From NCBI GenBank assembly GCA_017848125.1, contig JAGAJY010000135.1, positions 1-43,964 of the forward strand: a stretch of 43,964 nt of DNA. Reading direction: 5' to 3'. Made by a program: the position numbers and the translations under genes. The first letter of the stretch is position 1; every line of letters begins with the position of its first letter. Shown one piece after another: positions 22,921 through 30,661 of this stretch. The notes beneath the pieces are model-generated. The model was not told the origin of the DNA and did no database searches. It saw only the letters and a list, made by a program, of their open reading frames with translations. Source of the stretch: Oscillospiraceae bacterium. Lineage in GTDB: Bacteria; Bacillota; Clostridia; Oscillospirales; Ruminococcaceae.

Positions 22921-23106
22921 CTATTTTTTATCTCTGACATACAGCGGACAAGCTGTGATGTGATAAGTGGTCATAACCTTGCCTGCGTCCTTGATTCTGC
23001 GTTTCTCAGCCGTCCACCCCTCCACAGGCTTTGATCTATTCGCCCACGGGCAATCATCGCCGCCGCAGGCTTTCTTGCACGTCCAACAAAGTTGCTGACT
23101 TGCCAT
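22921..23106 (-). CDS. Small cysteine-rich phage protein
   Basis: 61 residues from the ATG at 23106 (AAAGGAG upstream). Cys-x2-Cys-x3-Cys-x4-Cys (LCWTCKKACGGDDCPW) plus a later Cys in ITACPLYV suggests a small zinc-binding fold. The sequence GWTAEKRRIKDAGKVMTTY lies between. Proteins of this kind are widespread in gut clostridial phages; the function is unknown to me. Confidence 0.72.
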   Translation of the reverse strand: MASQQLCWTCKKACGGDDCPWANRSKPVEGWTAEKRRIKDAGKVMTTYHITACPLYVRDKK

Positions 23107-23107
23107 A

Positions 23108-23485
23108 TTAACCGCTCCTTTCTGCAAGGGCTTTTTCGGCTTCTTCACGGGTAAGGAATAATCTATCGCCGATTTCGTCAAAAGTAAAGGTCAGCATATT
23201 GTCATTTTTCTCATAAACGACATTCATATGATTTTCCTTACCGTTTATGCCAATGTAAACAACTTTTGCCTTATACGGTTTGTCTTTTTCTCTGAGATAC
23301 CAGCCTGTCCACGATACATTGGTATATACTGTATCGCCAACCTTTACAGGCGGTGCTATAACTCCATTTTTGAGGAGATAGTCAGCGATTTTTTCAACTG
23401 TGCCGTTTGAGAATTGTTCCCCTAATGGATAGTTGCCCAAAGGTGCTTTGCATAACAGCTCCATCAGCTTTTCACGCTCAGTCAT
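23108..23485 (-). CDS. Hypothetical phage protein, paralogue A
   Basis: 125 residues from the ATG at 23485 (GGAGTG upstream). N-terminal helix EREKLMELLCKAP, then IADYLLKNGVIAPPVKVGDT, a beta region, and DRLFLTREEAEKALAERS at the end. The plan helix - DYLLKxGVxxxPxKVxDxxY - FxTRxEAEKxL is shared with the next gene, so the two are paralogues. The VKVGDTVY box looks like a small SH3-like barrel. Function unknown; frequent in clostridial prophages. Confidence 0.75.
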   Translation of the reverse strand: MTEREKLMELLCKAPLGNYPLGEQFSNGTVEKIADYLLKNGVIAPPVKVGDTVYTNVSWTGWYLREKDKPYKAKVVYIGINGKENHMNVVYEKNDNMLTFTFDEIGDRLFLTREEAEKALAERSG

Positions 23486-23520
23486 TTTTATCACTCCAAT
23501 TCTATAAAAGTCCGTTTGAA

Positions 23521-23925
23521 TTATGCTGTACGATAACGGGCTTTTGCAAGCCTAAGTCCATTACTGTGGATTATTTCCAATTTTAACCTCTTTTCTGCTT
23601 CCCTACGAGTAAAGAATACGCATTTGCCGAAATCACATATTCCAAACTCCAATGTATTGCCGATTTCGGGACAATCAAAAGCCATCGAATAATAAACTCC
23701 ATATCCATTATCAGTAATCCTTACGCATTTACTTTCGTAAATATAGTATCCTGCGTTATTTGCTCTTTTAAGCAAAAGGTATGTTTTATCCCATACTTTG
23801 CACGGTGTAACACACACGCCGTGCTTAAGGAGATAATCCACAAGTCCGCTGTCTGCAGCTTTTTTATAGTCTTCTGTTCCGCTGTATTGCAGTATGAGTT
23901 TAAGAAACCTTTCACGATCTTTCAT
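23521..23925 (-). CDS. Hypothetical phage protein, paralogue B
   Basis: 134 residues: DRERFLKLILQYSGTEDYKK, VDYLLKHGVCVTPCKVWDKT, then a beta region with SMAFDCPEIGNTLEF, and CVFFTRREAEKRL. Same architecture as paralogue A just downstream, with the LTREEAEKAL end replaced by FTRREAEKRL plus about 25 more residues. GAGGGAGGGG precedes the start, and that site lies within an upstream small open frame ending at 23922. Confidence 0.75.
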   Translation of the reverse strand: MKDRERFLKLILQYSGTEDYKKAADSGLVDYLLKHGVCVTPCKVWDKTYLLLKRANNAGYYIYESKCVRITDNGYGVYYSMAFDCPEIGNTLEFGICDFGKCVFFTRREAEKRLKLEIIHSNGLRLAKARYRTA

Positions 23926-24077
23926 TCCTGCCCCTCCCTCTCACTTTTTAACTCAGATATAAGCCGAGCATAAAGCTCATCATACTTTGCCGTGCATTTC
24001 GGGCAAGTGTCAATAAAGCCTTTGTTGTTAATTTTAATATTATTGCGCCGCCCTTCGGGTCTGTCCTCGAATTGATT
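23922..24077 (-). pseudogene. Open frame after an in-frame amber codon
   Basis: 51 sense codons directly follow the TAG (24080-24078) of the upstream gene in the same frame, reading NQFEDRPEGRRNN, then GFIDTCPKCTAKYDEL with a CPKC motif. There is no ATG, GTG or TTG to start it. Either a nonsense mutation split a longer gene, or it is a separate small Cys-containing protein with an unusual start. The stop overlaps the start of the next gene (ATGA). Confidence 0.4.
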
Positions 24078-24470
24078 CTACCGAGTATAGCCGCCGTCTG
24101 CTACTCCGTCATCTGTTGCTTTCAATTTCTCAACAGCTTCAATTGCTGCATTAATAGCCTTATCCCAACCGTCAGCCCAAGATTCGGGCGGAGCACCACA
24201 GCCGCCTATATCGTTCAACACATAAAATAAGCCAAAAGTAATGGTCATAGGGCACTCGAAAGCACATTCTTTCAGCTTCTCCGCAAACTCCCTCACGGCT
24301 TCGGATTTGGCTTTTTCAAGCTCAGCCTGCTGACGGTTAATAAGGTCAAGAGCATAAGTGTTGAGTTTTATTAAGCAATTATTTTTCTCTGCATTGTAAA
24401 ATGAACATTTTTTACAGTTTGCAATTTCCCCACACGTTTCTAAAAGTTCTATGATCTCGCTGTCAGTCAT
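24078..24470 (-). CDS. Hypothetical phage protein
   Basis: 130 residues. MTDSEIIELLETCGEIANC, a KKCSFYNAEKNNC cluster of cysteines, ALDLINRQQAELEKAKSEAV and REFAEKLKE form a well-known pattern of small clostridial phage proteins: short N-terminal domain, Cys pair, coiled-coil stalk. The C-terminal part includes WADGWDKAINAAIEAVEK. Function unknown. AAAGGAGGTG lies before the ATG. It ends in TAG, after which the frame stays open for another 51 codons. Confidence 0.75.
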   Translation of the reverse strand: MTDSEIIELLETCGEIANCKKCSFYNAEKNNCLIKLNTYALDLINRQQAELEKAKSEAVREFAEKLKECAFECPMTITFGLFYVLNDIGGCGAPPESWADGWDKAINAAIEAVEKLKATDDGVADGGYTR

Positions 24471-24660
24471 TATCCTGCACCTCCTTTGAATTTTTAGGCT
24501 CGTAATGTCTGCAAGTCAGCGCCCTTATTCTTGGGTACTCCACATTGATATATCTTACTTCGCAGAAAGATGGAATAAGCGCTTCAAAAGCAGACGAAAG
24601 GTTTCTTTTGCGATTATATCTGCAATTCCTGCAATGCCTTATTATCGGTTTTTCAGTCAT
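24463..24660 (-). CDS. Small cysteine-rich phage protein
   Basis: 65 residues from the ATG at 24660. IIRHCRNCRYN (Cys-x2-Cys) and later FCEVRYIN and TCRHYEPKN suggest a zinc ribbon of four cysteines. Proteins with HCxNCxY and CxxY ends are common in phage early regions of this group. Eight-base overlap with the next gene; function unknown. Confidence 0.7.
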   Translation of the reverse strand: MTEKPIIRHCRNCRYNRKRNLSSAFEALIPSFCEVRYINVEYPRIRALTCRHYEPKNSKEVQDND

Positions 24661-25156
24661 TACTTCCACCGCCTTTCAGCAGTTCGGGGTTGTCCGTTAT
24701 GTTGCCGATGATTTCAACGGATGTACTCCCATCAGAGCTTGGACATAAACCCCAAAATGTTGATTTTTGCCAAGAGGGATAAATTATCCAAAGCCCGTCT
24801 ATTCTTTGCTGAACAATGCCCCGAGCATTTATACCCTCGCTCCAGCAATCAACAATATCCCCCTCAAAAATCTTCTTGCCGTTCTTGTCGGTCAAGCCTG
24901 TGTACTGTCCTACAGTTTCGGGAATGATTGCACATATTTGTGGTACTATGTGCCCATCTTCATGCCACATAATGCACGCATTTGTATTTGAGGCTTTAGA
25001 CAAATAGCTTCCTTCTACCCATTCGCCAGTATTCTTGCATTTTCCTCTAAACAGAATCTCATGCATTGCAAGCTTCTGATATTCATTCGGGGTAAGCGTT
25101 TCAGTCTTGCCCTCCACTGCATTAAAACGCTTTGCAAAAAACTCATTTGGTGTCAT
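24653..25156 (-). CDS. YopX-family protein
   Basis: 167 residues from the ATG at 25156 (GAGGA upstream). ILFRGKCKNTGEWVEGSYL, a TVGQYTGLTDKNGKKIFEGD box, IVDCWSEG and VEIIGNITDNPELL are the hallmarks of the YopX family, small beta-rich phage proteins of unknown biochemical role first named in SPbeta. Overlaps the next gene by eight bases. Confidence 0.9.
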   Translation of the reverse strand: MTPNEFFAKRFNAVEGKTETLTPNEYQKLAMHEILFRGKCKNTGEWVEGSYLSKASNTNACIMWHEDGHIVPQICAIIPETVGQYTGLTDKNGKKIFEGDIVDCWSEGINARGIVQQRIDGLWIIYPSWQKSTFWGLCPSSDGSTSVEIIGNITDNPELLKGGGSND

Positions 25157-25167
25157 TGTTTTTATCC

Positions 25168-25395
25168 TCACTTTCCAACAGTTGGAGAACTGTCATTCTC
25201 AAATATATCTCCAAGCGACGCAATGATAGTCGAGCCGCTTTTTTTATCAATAAGCTCTGCCTGATAAAAAAATTCTCCGGTAGGCTTTTTGCGGATAATG
25301 CATCCGGACAGCAGAAATTTCCCATCAACATAATGCCTCGGGAGCTTAAGCTGTACATCTTTGCCGAGATTATATTTTACTCTTGAAATATCCAT
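25168..25395 (-). CDS. Hypothetical phage protein
   Basis: 75 residues from the ATG at 25395 (GAGGAA upstream), just past the rusA stop. Beta-rich: MDISRVKYNLGKDVQLKLPR, LLSGCIIRKKPTGEFFYQAE, LIDKKSGSTIIAS. It looks like a small single-domain protein whose ligand is unknown. A longer open frame reaching 25470 overlaps rusA and is not favoured. Confidence 0.65.
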   Translation of the reverse strand: MDISRVKYNLGKDVQLKLPRHYVDGKFLLSGCIIRKKPTGEFFYQAELIDKKSGSTIIASLGDIFENDSSPTVGK

Positions 25396-25396
25396 T

Positions 25397-25798
25397 TCAA
25401 AGTTCCTCAATGCTGATCCATATTCCGGGAACATCAGCCCAGAATTTTTCTGAAATTTCGGAAGCGACAAGAGCGTCGTCTTTCCAGAAGCCGCATTTTG
25501 TCATACAATCCTTGAGCATTTTCTGCAGATTATCTGTATCAGGGCGAGTAGTTTTGTAATCCCCGTTCTTGTGTTTCCCGCTCACGGGGAATAACCACTT
25601 TGCCACAAGTCTAACAGCTGACGAAAACGGTCTGTCTGTGCAATGTTTAGCAAGAGCAGCGGTAAGCTTAGATTTTGCGTCGGCTACTTCGGGCGGATCA
25701 TAAAATCTCGGTTTGCCATTCACGACTGCGACCTTATGCTCCTGAGCTGTAACGGTCGGAGGTATCATCGGCATAAAAAATTGAATTTTCATTTTCAA
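25397..25798 (-). CDS. rusA: RusA-family Holliday junction resolvase
   Basis: 133 residues. The RusA signature RPDTDNLQKMLKDCMTKCGF followed by WKDDALVASEISEKFWAD includes the catalytic aspartates in the positions of E. coli RusA Asp70, Asp72 and Asp91. It resolves branched DNA formed during phage replication and recombination. Four-base overlap with the upstream gene; belongs to the early/replication module. Confidence 0.92.
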   Translation of the reverse strand: MKMKIQFFMPMIPPTVTAQEHKVAVVNGKPRFYDPPEVADAKSKLTAALAKHCTDRPFSSAVRLVAKWLFPVSGKHKNGDYKTTRPDTDNLQKMLKDCMTKCGFWKDDALVASEISEKFWADVPGIWISIEEL

Positions 25799-26022
25799 TC
25801 CTCCTCATAGTCAGCGCCGCACCATTTCCCTGTAGCAGCATCATAATAAACATCATCGGAATTTTTGATATTATCCCAGATGTAATTCAGAATCTCGGGC
25901 TGTGAAGTGAGCCATTTAAGAACGTCGCTTTGAGTGATATCAAAAGTCTGCCCGGGTATTCTATGATATAGCGGGGGCATGTTGCGTGCCACCATAAGCT
26001 TCTTACTTCTGCATTTTTTCAT
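25795..26022 (-). CDS. Hypothetical phage protein
   Basis: 75 residues from the ATG at 26022. A basic N-terminus (MKKCRSKKLMVARNMPPLYH) followed by PGQTFDITQSDVLKWLTSQP and an acidic end. It could be a small DNA- or protein-binding factor. It is the gene downstream of the hairpin and iteron region. Function unknown. Confidence 0.65.
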   Translation of the reverse strand: MKKCRSKKLMVARNMPPLYHRIPGQTFDITQSDVLKWLTSQPEILNYIWDNIKNSDDVYYDAATGKWCGADYEED

Positions 26023-26059
26023 TTTCCTATCTCCCATCATTTTTCATTTTGGCATATGT

Positions 26060-26130
26060 CCGTGGTCGGGTGTGTATCGGTGACCGCCCCCTTAGCGGGT
26101 CACCGTACCACACACGGACACGGGTGTCAG
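26060..26130. repeat. Long imperfect inverted repeat beside the iterons
   Basis: CGGTGACC and GGTCACCG (around 26083-26113) enclose a G/C-rich loop, and the flanks GTGTGT / ACACAC extend the pairing. There is no T run in either direction, so it is not an obvious terminator. Its place next to the iterons suggests an origin-associated structure or single-strand initiation site. Confidence 0.6.
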
Positions 26131-26285
26131 TTATATATTTATATATATATGATTTCGTCGTACCGAAACGGAATCATAATTTTATGATTTCGTCGTACCG
26201 AAACGGAATCATAATTTTATGATTTCGTCGTACCGAAACGGAATCATAATTTTATGGTTTCGTACCGAAACGGAATCATAGATTT
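26131..26285. repeat. Iteron array and AT-rich tract: putative phage replication origin
   Basis: Three exact 35-bp tandem units beginning GATTTCGTCG at 26151, 26186 and 26221, and a shorter fourth at 26256. Each contains ATGATTTCG...CGGAATCAT, a 9-bp inverted repeat with one G-T pair. A run of TATATA (26132-26150) lies immediately beside them. Iterons plus an AT-rich unwinding tract next to the primase-helicase gene is the classic layout of an initiator-dependent origin. Confidence 0.7.
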
Positions 26286-26297
26286 CGTTTTCCGTTT

Positions 26298-28502
26298 TTA
26301 CGTTAAAATGACTCTCCCCGTTTCCTTGTCAACTTTATACCCTGATTTTTTTGCCCAATCACGAACAGTATTGAGCGGCTTTCCGAGTAACGTCGCAACC
26401 TCCTGCATTGTAGGCGGTTCATTGTCAATACAAAGCGAATTGTAGGCATTTATAAAGGTGTCGATATTATTAGTGCTGGTTTTCTTCTTCTTTTCAGTAG
26501 CCTTTTCCCAGGGCTTTTTATCATCCTCATATTTCAGATCGGAGAGAGCACCGTTTTTATCAGCTTTATGTATGGGATAGTCAAACCAGCAGTTTATCGG
26601 GGCAAAGCTTGCAAATTCTCTCAGAGTACCCTCTATACGCCACGCTGTGCGGTGTGAGAGTGATTCTTTGCCCTTTTCAATATCAGCACACATCAGCTTG
26701 AAAGAAGGCTCAGAAAGCTCTTTATGAGCATGTTCACGCATCTTAGAGGATGAGAAAGTATCGTCTTGTGAAATTTTGTTTTTAAAATCCGGGTTAAATC
26801 TGCTTATCCAATCAAGACAAATTTTGCAAGTAAGGTCGTTTTCTTCGGATTTTATCAGCCCGTCAGTAAGTACAAGCTGAGTAAGGTCGAGAAGTGCATC
26901 GGGATCTCTTGCAAATACTCCTGACCCTGAAGCCCTGTCCATAGACCGCTTACCGCCCTGAGCACCTTTTGAGTGATGGTGACAGTAAATAACAGCACAG
27001 CCTACCTCTGAGCAAACCTTGTCAAACTGGTTGCAGAAATGAGCCATCTGATCGGCGCTGTTTTCATCGCCTGTGATGATTTTATATATAGGGTCAATGA
27101 TTATAGCAATGTAGTCTTTCTTGGAAGCCCTGCGGATAAGCTTCGGTGCAAGCTTGTCCATAGGGACAGATTTGCCTCTAAGATTCCATATGTCGATATT
27201 ACTGATATTTTCAGGTGAAAGATTCATAGCCGTATAAACATCCTTAAAGCGATGCAGACAGCTTGCTGAATCAAGTTCAAGATTTACATACATAACTTTC
27301 CCTTGAGCACATCTGAATCCCAGCCATTCTTTACCTTCTGCAATAGCTGCGCACAATTCAATAAGTGCATAGGATTTTCCCGCTTTTGAAGGACCTGCAA
27401 TAAGCATTTTATGCCCTTGACGCAGTACATTTTCAATGAGCGGCGGTGCAAGCTGAGGTAAGTTTTCCCATTGTAAGGATAGATTTTCCGGATCGGGAAG
27501 CTCGTCGTTTATGCTTTCTATCCAATCCTTCCATTCTGCAAAGCTTTCCTTGCCTATATTGGTATCAATTATGTATTGCTTTTTACCATTGCGCATTATT
27601 CCGGGAAGCCTTGACAGCCTTGAGGGATTGCGGTTTTGTTTGTCAATATCAAGACCGTTTTTTCTGCATACATTATACAAATAATCTACCCTTTTGCGGT
27701 ATTCTTCGTAATTTGGAGCATCAACCTTTACGATAGCATGTATAGATTTACTGCCCGAATACACAAGTATTGCTATAGGTAATTCCAGTTCTCTCATAAT
27801 TGAATTTTGTTCTTCAAGTGCCATACAATCCGATTCAACAAGAGCGTATCTGTAATCAGTTACATTTTCGTTTTTTATTCCCTTGCCATCAAGAGGATTG
27901 AAGCGGATCCAAGCACCTGCAGCAGGGTTGTAATCTCCAAGTACGGCTCCAATATCATCTCCGTGCTTGTTGAGTTCGTCAATAAGTTCTCCTGCAGTCC
28001 TTGTGCAGGAGCCTTTTGTGGGAAGATATTTTGTTTTGCCGTCCTCAGCTTTTTCCCAGGTTTCAGTGACATATCCAACATTTTCGGACACTTCAAAAAG
28101 TGTTTCCAAATATCGAATAATTTCCTGTCCCGGGTGCCATTCAGACGGCTCTGAAAGCTTAATTCCTTCAGTGCTGCCCTGACTTGTAACAACGCAGTCT
28201 TCTTCCGCAATTATCTCATCGTCCCAATCAAAAGTTCTGCCGCCTGATGAAGGCCGCCACCCCTGATTCTTTGCGTACTGAATGATTGTACCTGCTGTGA
28301 CAGGGGCGGCAGAGCCATTGAAGCTCTGCCACTTTTTTTCACAGTCACCGCTGTGGTATCTGAGTCTGTCTCTGCTGCTCCATATATCCCAGTCGGCAGA
28401 TGAATATCCCTCATCTTTGAGAGCCATTCCTACATTTATCCATTCCTGATAATCAAGCTTAGCAGGGTCTATATGGTCAAGAATTTCAATTATATCCGAC
28501 AT
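26298..28502 (-). CDS. Bifunctional primase-helicase
   Basis: 734 residues. N-terminal PriCT_2-like domain (1-80, LDYQEWINVGMALKDEGYS), then a primase-type region (about 130-330) with YALVESD and SGSKSIHAIVKVD resembling archaeo-eukaryotic primase motifs, then a RecA-fold helicase with Walker A AGPSKAGKS (369-377) and IIDPIYKI as Walker B region, and a C-terminal helix-turn-helix (PTMQEVATLLGKPLNTVRDW). It should unwind the origin and prime synthesis. CAGGAGG lies before the ATG. The C-terminal HTH might bind the iterons directly downstream. Confidence 0.88.
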   Translation of the reverse strand: MSDIIEILDHIDPAKLDYQEWINVGMALKDEGYSSADWDIWSSRDRLRYHSGDCEKKWQSFNGSAAPVTAGTIIQYAKNQGWRPSSGGRTFDWDDEIIAEEDCVVTSQGSTEGIKLSEPSEWHPGQEIIRYLETLFEVSENVGYVTETWEKAEDGKTKYLPTKGSCTRTAGELIDELNKHGDDIGAVLGDYNPAAGAWIRFNPLDGKGIKNENVTDYRYALVESDCMALEEQNSIMRELELPIAILVYSGSKSIHAIVKVDAPNYEEYRKRVDYLYNVCRKNGLDIDKQNRNPSRLSRLPGIMRNGKKQYIIDTNIGKESFAEWKDWIESINDELPDPENLSLQWENLPQLAPPLIENVLRQGHKMLIAGPSKAGKSYALIELCAAIAEGKEWLGFRCAQGKVMYVNLELDSASCLHRFKDVYTAMNLSPENISNIDIWNLRGKSVPMDKLAPKLIRRASKKDYIAIIIDPIYKIITGDENSADQMAHFCNQFDKVCSEVGCAVIYCHHHSKGAQGGKRSMDRASGSGVFARDPDALLDLTQLVLTDGLIKSEENDLTCKICLDWISRFNPDFKNKISQDDTFSSSKMREHAHKELSEPSFKLMCADIEKGKESLSHRTAWRIEGTLREFASFAPINCWFDYPIHKADKNGALSDLKYEDDKKPWEKATEKKKKTSTNNIDTFINAYNSLCIDNEPPTMQEVATLLGKPLNTVRDWAKKSGYKVDKETGRVILT

Positions 28503-28513
28503 AGTGCCTCCTG

Positions 28514-30133
28514 TTATAATATTGTAAATCCATCAAAGGAAAGCTGACCGTTATCAGGGGAGTATTCCGCAGGCTTTATATCCTTGGGAACTCTCCAATT
28601 ATTTGCAGCTATTCTTCCGATAAGCTTGCTTGCAGCTTCAAGTGTCCAGGTTCCCACATGTTTAAAGCCCATACTTTCAAGTCTGCGGATTTGTTTTGGA
28701 GTTGTAAGACCTTCCGCTCTGCGCTTATCAAGCCTGTCAAGAATAAGTTTGGCTTTCCCTGCACTTTCAACTTCATCAGGGAATATGCCTGCTGCTTCAA
28801 GTCGGCTCTTTTGCTTATCTGTAGGCGGTTCGCATTCCCAGCCGAAGGCAGGAGTATAATTTGCCAGATCTGCCGCCTGTATTGACATCTCATACTGCAA
28901 TGGGTCAACAAGTGTACGTTTGCGTTTTTTCATTTCTGAAAGCTTTTTTGCAAGCGCTTCCTCACGCTCTGCTACAACATCCTCAGAAGCTGCCTGCTCT
29001 GCGGCTTCTATATCGACAGCACAGCCTGCGTTGTCTGCAAGCTTTTCTGTCATTTTCTTTGCGACCGCTTCATCAGTACATATGAGGTGTGCAGGTCTGC
29101 AAAGCTCGTGCCGTTCCGTGTGCCATAGAAAGTCCAGCAGAAGCAGTTCTGTCTTGCCGGGAGCGAGCCGTGTTCCACGTCCCACCATCTGACAGTACAG
29201 ACCTCTTACTTTTGTAGGACGGAGCACAATAACGCAGTTTACATCGGGGCAATCCCATCCTTCAGTAAGCAGCATAGAATTGCAAAGAACGTTATATTTG
29301 CCGTTCTCATAATCTTTCAGTATTTCAGCTCTGTCAGGGCTGTTGCCGTTTACTTCTGCGGCACGGAATCCTTTGCTGTTCAGTATGTCGCAGAATTTCT
29401 GAGAAGTTTTTACCAACGGCAGAAATACCACGGTTTTTCTGTCAGAACAATAATGAATCATTTCATCTGCAATCTGATAGAGATAGGGGTCAAGTGCAGT
29501 ATCAATGTCAGAGGCTTTGAAATCTCCTGCTTGTGTTGCAACTCCTGTAAGGTCAAGGTTTATAGGTATAGTAACTGCCTTGATAGGTGAGAGGTAGCCT
29601 TCTTTGATAGCTTTTGGGAGTGTGTATTCATAAGCAAGGCTGTCAAAAACCTGACCGAGATTTTTCATATCCCCTCTGTCGGGCGTGGCTGTAACTCCGA
29701 GAACATCGGCGTTAGGGAAATAATTCAAAATGTTTTGATAACTGTCTGTAATGCAGTGATGTGCTTCATCAATGATTATGGTATCAAAGTATTTACGGTC
29801 AAATCCCGAAAGGCGCTTTTCTCGCATAAGGGTCTGTACCGAACCGACTACTACTCTGTACCAACTTCCGAGACAGCTGATCTCTGCTTTTTCCATAGCA
29901 CAGCAAAGCCCTGTTGCTTTTTTTATTTTATCAGCCGCCTGTTCGAGAAGCTCTCCTCTGTGTGCAAGGATAAGCACACGCTTCCCACGCATTACGCATT
30001 CTTCTGTAATTTTAGCGAAAACGATAGTCTTTCCGCAGCCTGTCGGAAGGACAAGAAGTGTTTTGCTGTTACCGCCGTCCCATTCATCAAGGACAGCGGT
30101 CATAGCTTCTTTCTGATATGGCCTGAGCTCCAT
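28514..30133 (-). CDS. DEAD/DEAH-box helicase (superfamily 2)
   Basis: 539 residues. Motifs: LRPYQKEA (Q-like), PTGCGKT (30-36), DEAH (122-125), VTATPDRGD (motif III), a second RecA fold with TEGWDCPDVNCVIVLRPTK and QMVGRGTRL (motif VI). This is the type III restriction/ERCC3-like helicase found in replication modules of many Bacillota phages. The C-terminal 100 residues include EPPTDKQKSRLEAAGI and TTPKQIRRLESMGF, a paired helical repeat (DnaG-like/GIY context unknown). It ends just before the primase-helicase gene. Confidence 0.9.
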   Translation of the reverse strand: MELRPYQKEAMTAVLDEWDGGNSKTLLVLPTGCGKTIVFAKITEECVMRGKRVLILAHRGELLEQAADKIKKATGLCCAMEKAEISCLGSWYRVVVGSVQTLMREKRLSGFDRKYFDTIIIDEAHHCITDSYQNILNYFPNADVLGVTATPDRGDMKNLGQVFDSLAYEYTLPKAIKEGYLSPIKAVTIPINLDLTGVATQAGDFKASDIDTALDPYLYQIADEMIHYCSDRKTVVFLPLVKTSQKFCDILNSKGFRAAEVNGNSPDRAEILKDYENGKYNVLCNSMLLTEGWDCPDVNCVIVLRPTKVRGLYCQMVGRGTRLAPGKTELLLLDFLWHTERHELCRPAHLICTDEAVAKKMTEKLADNAGCAVDIEAAEQAASEDVVAEREEALAKKLSEMKKRKRTLVDPLQYEMSIQAADLANYTPAFGWECEPPTDKQKSRLEAAGIFPDEVESAGKAKLILDRLDKRRAEGLTTPKQIRRLESMGFKHVGTWTLEAASKLIGRIAANNWRVPKDIKPAEYSPDNGQLSFDGFTIL

Positions 30134-30648
30134 TAGAACTTACCTGCCTGCCAACCGCCTGTCTGCGGTGCGCTGTACTGTGCGGGCTGCTGATATGCAG
30201 GCTGTGCAGCAGGCTTTATAGTTTCTACCGCCTCGTCATACGCATAGAATTTCTTTATCTTATTGGACTTGCCGTCTGTGCCATCCTTCTTTTTGTATGT
30301 ATCAATATATATACGGCAGCGTCCTTTCTGACCTACAAGACCTGTCCAATTCATACGCAGAGGTTCGCCGTGCTTTTTCATACCAACCGAAAGGAATAGC
30401 GAAGAAAGCTTCCACTCCAGAGAGGAACAAAGAAGGAAGTTTTCTGTTACGGATACCTTATCCTCTGCACCCCATATTGTAAATGTTACAACTGCCTTTT
30501 TGCAGGCAGGAAGCTTATCAGAGCCGTCAAAAGTTCCACGTTCAAACTTCTCAACGGTGAAATCGTAGTCGCCTTCGGGAAGCAGCACAAAATCAGAGCT
30601 TTCATTGTTTATCTCGTCTTCCCAGTCAAATGTGTAGTTGTTATCCAT
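30133..30648 (-). CDS. DUF669 single-strand-binding-like protein
   Basis: 171 residues. FDWEDEINNESSDFVLLPEG followed by DYDFTVEKFERG is the DUF669 signature; a C-terminal Pro/Gln-rich tail (about 145-171) resembles SSB-type tails. DUF669 proteins accompany Sak4-type recombinases and probably bind single-stranded DNA. One-base overlap with the helicase gene. Confidence 0.85.
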   Translation of the reverse strand: MDNNYTFDWEDEINNESSDFVLLPEGDYDFTVEKFERGTFDGSDKLPACKKAVVTFTIWGAEDKVSVTENFLLCSSLEWKLSSLFLSVGMKKHGEPLRMNWTGLVGQKGRCRIYIDTYKKKDGTDGKSNKIKKFYAYDEAVETIKPAAQPAYQQPAQYSAPQTGGWQAGKF

Positions 30649-30661
30649 TGTATTGTCCTCC

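Noticed and set aside
26151..26285. CRISPR array
   Set aside because: The 35-bp units are contiguous, without spacers, and no cas genes are present; iterons fit better.
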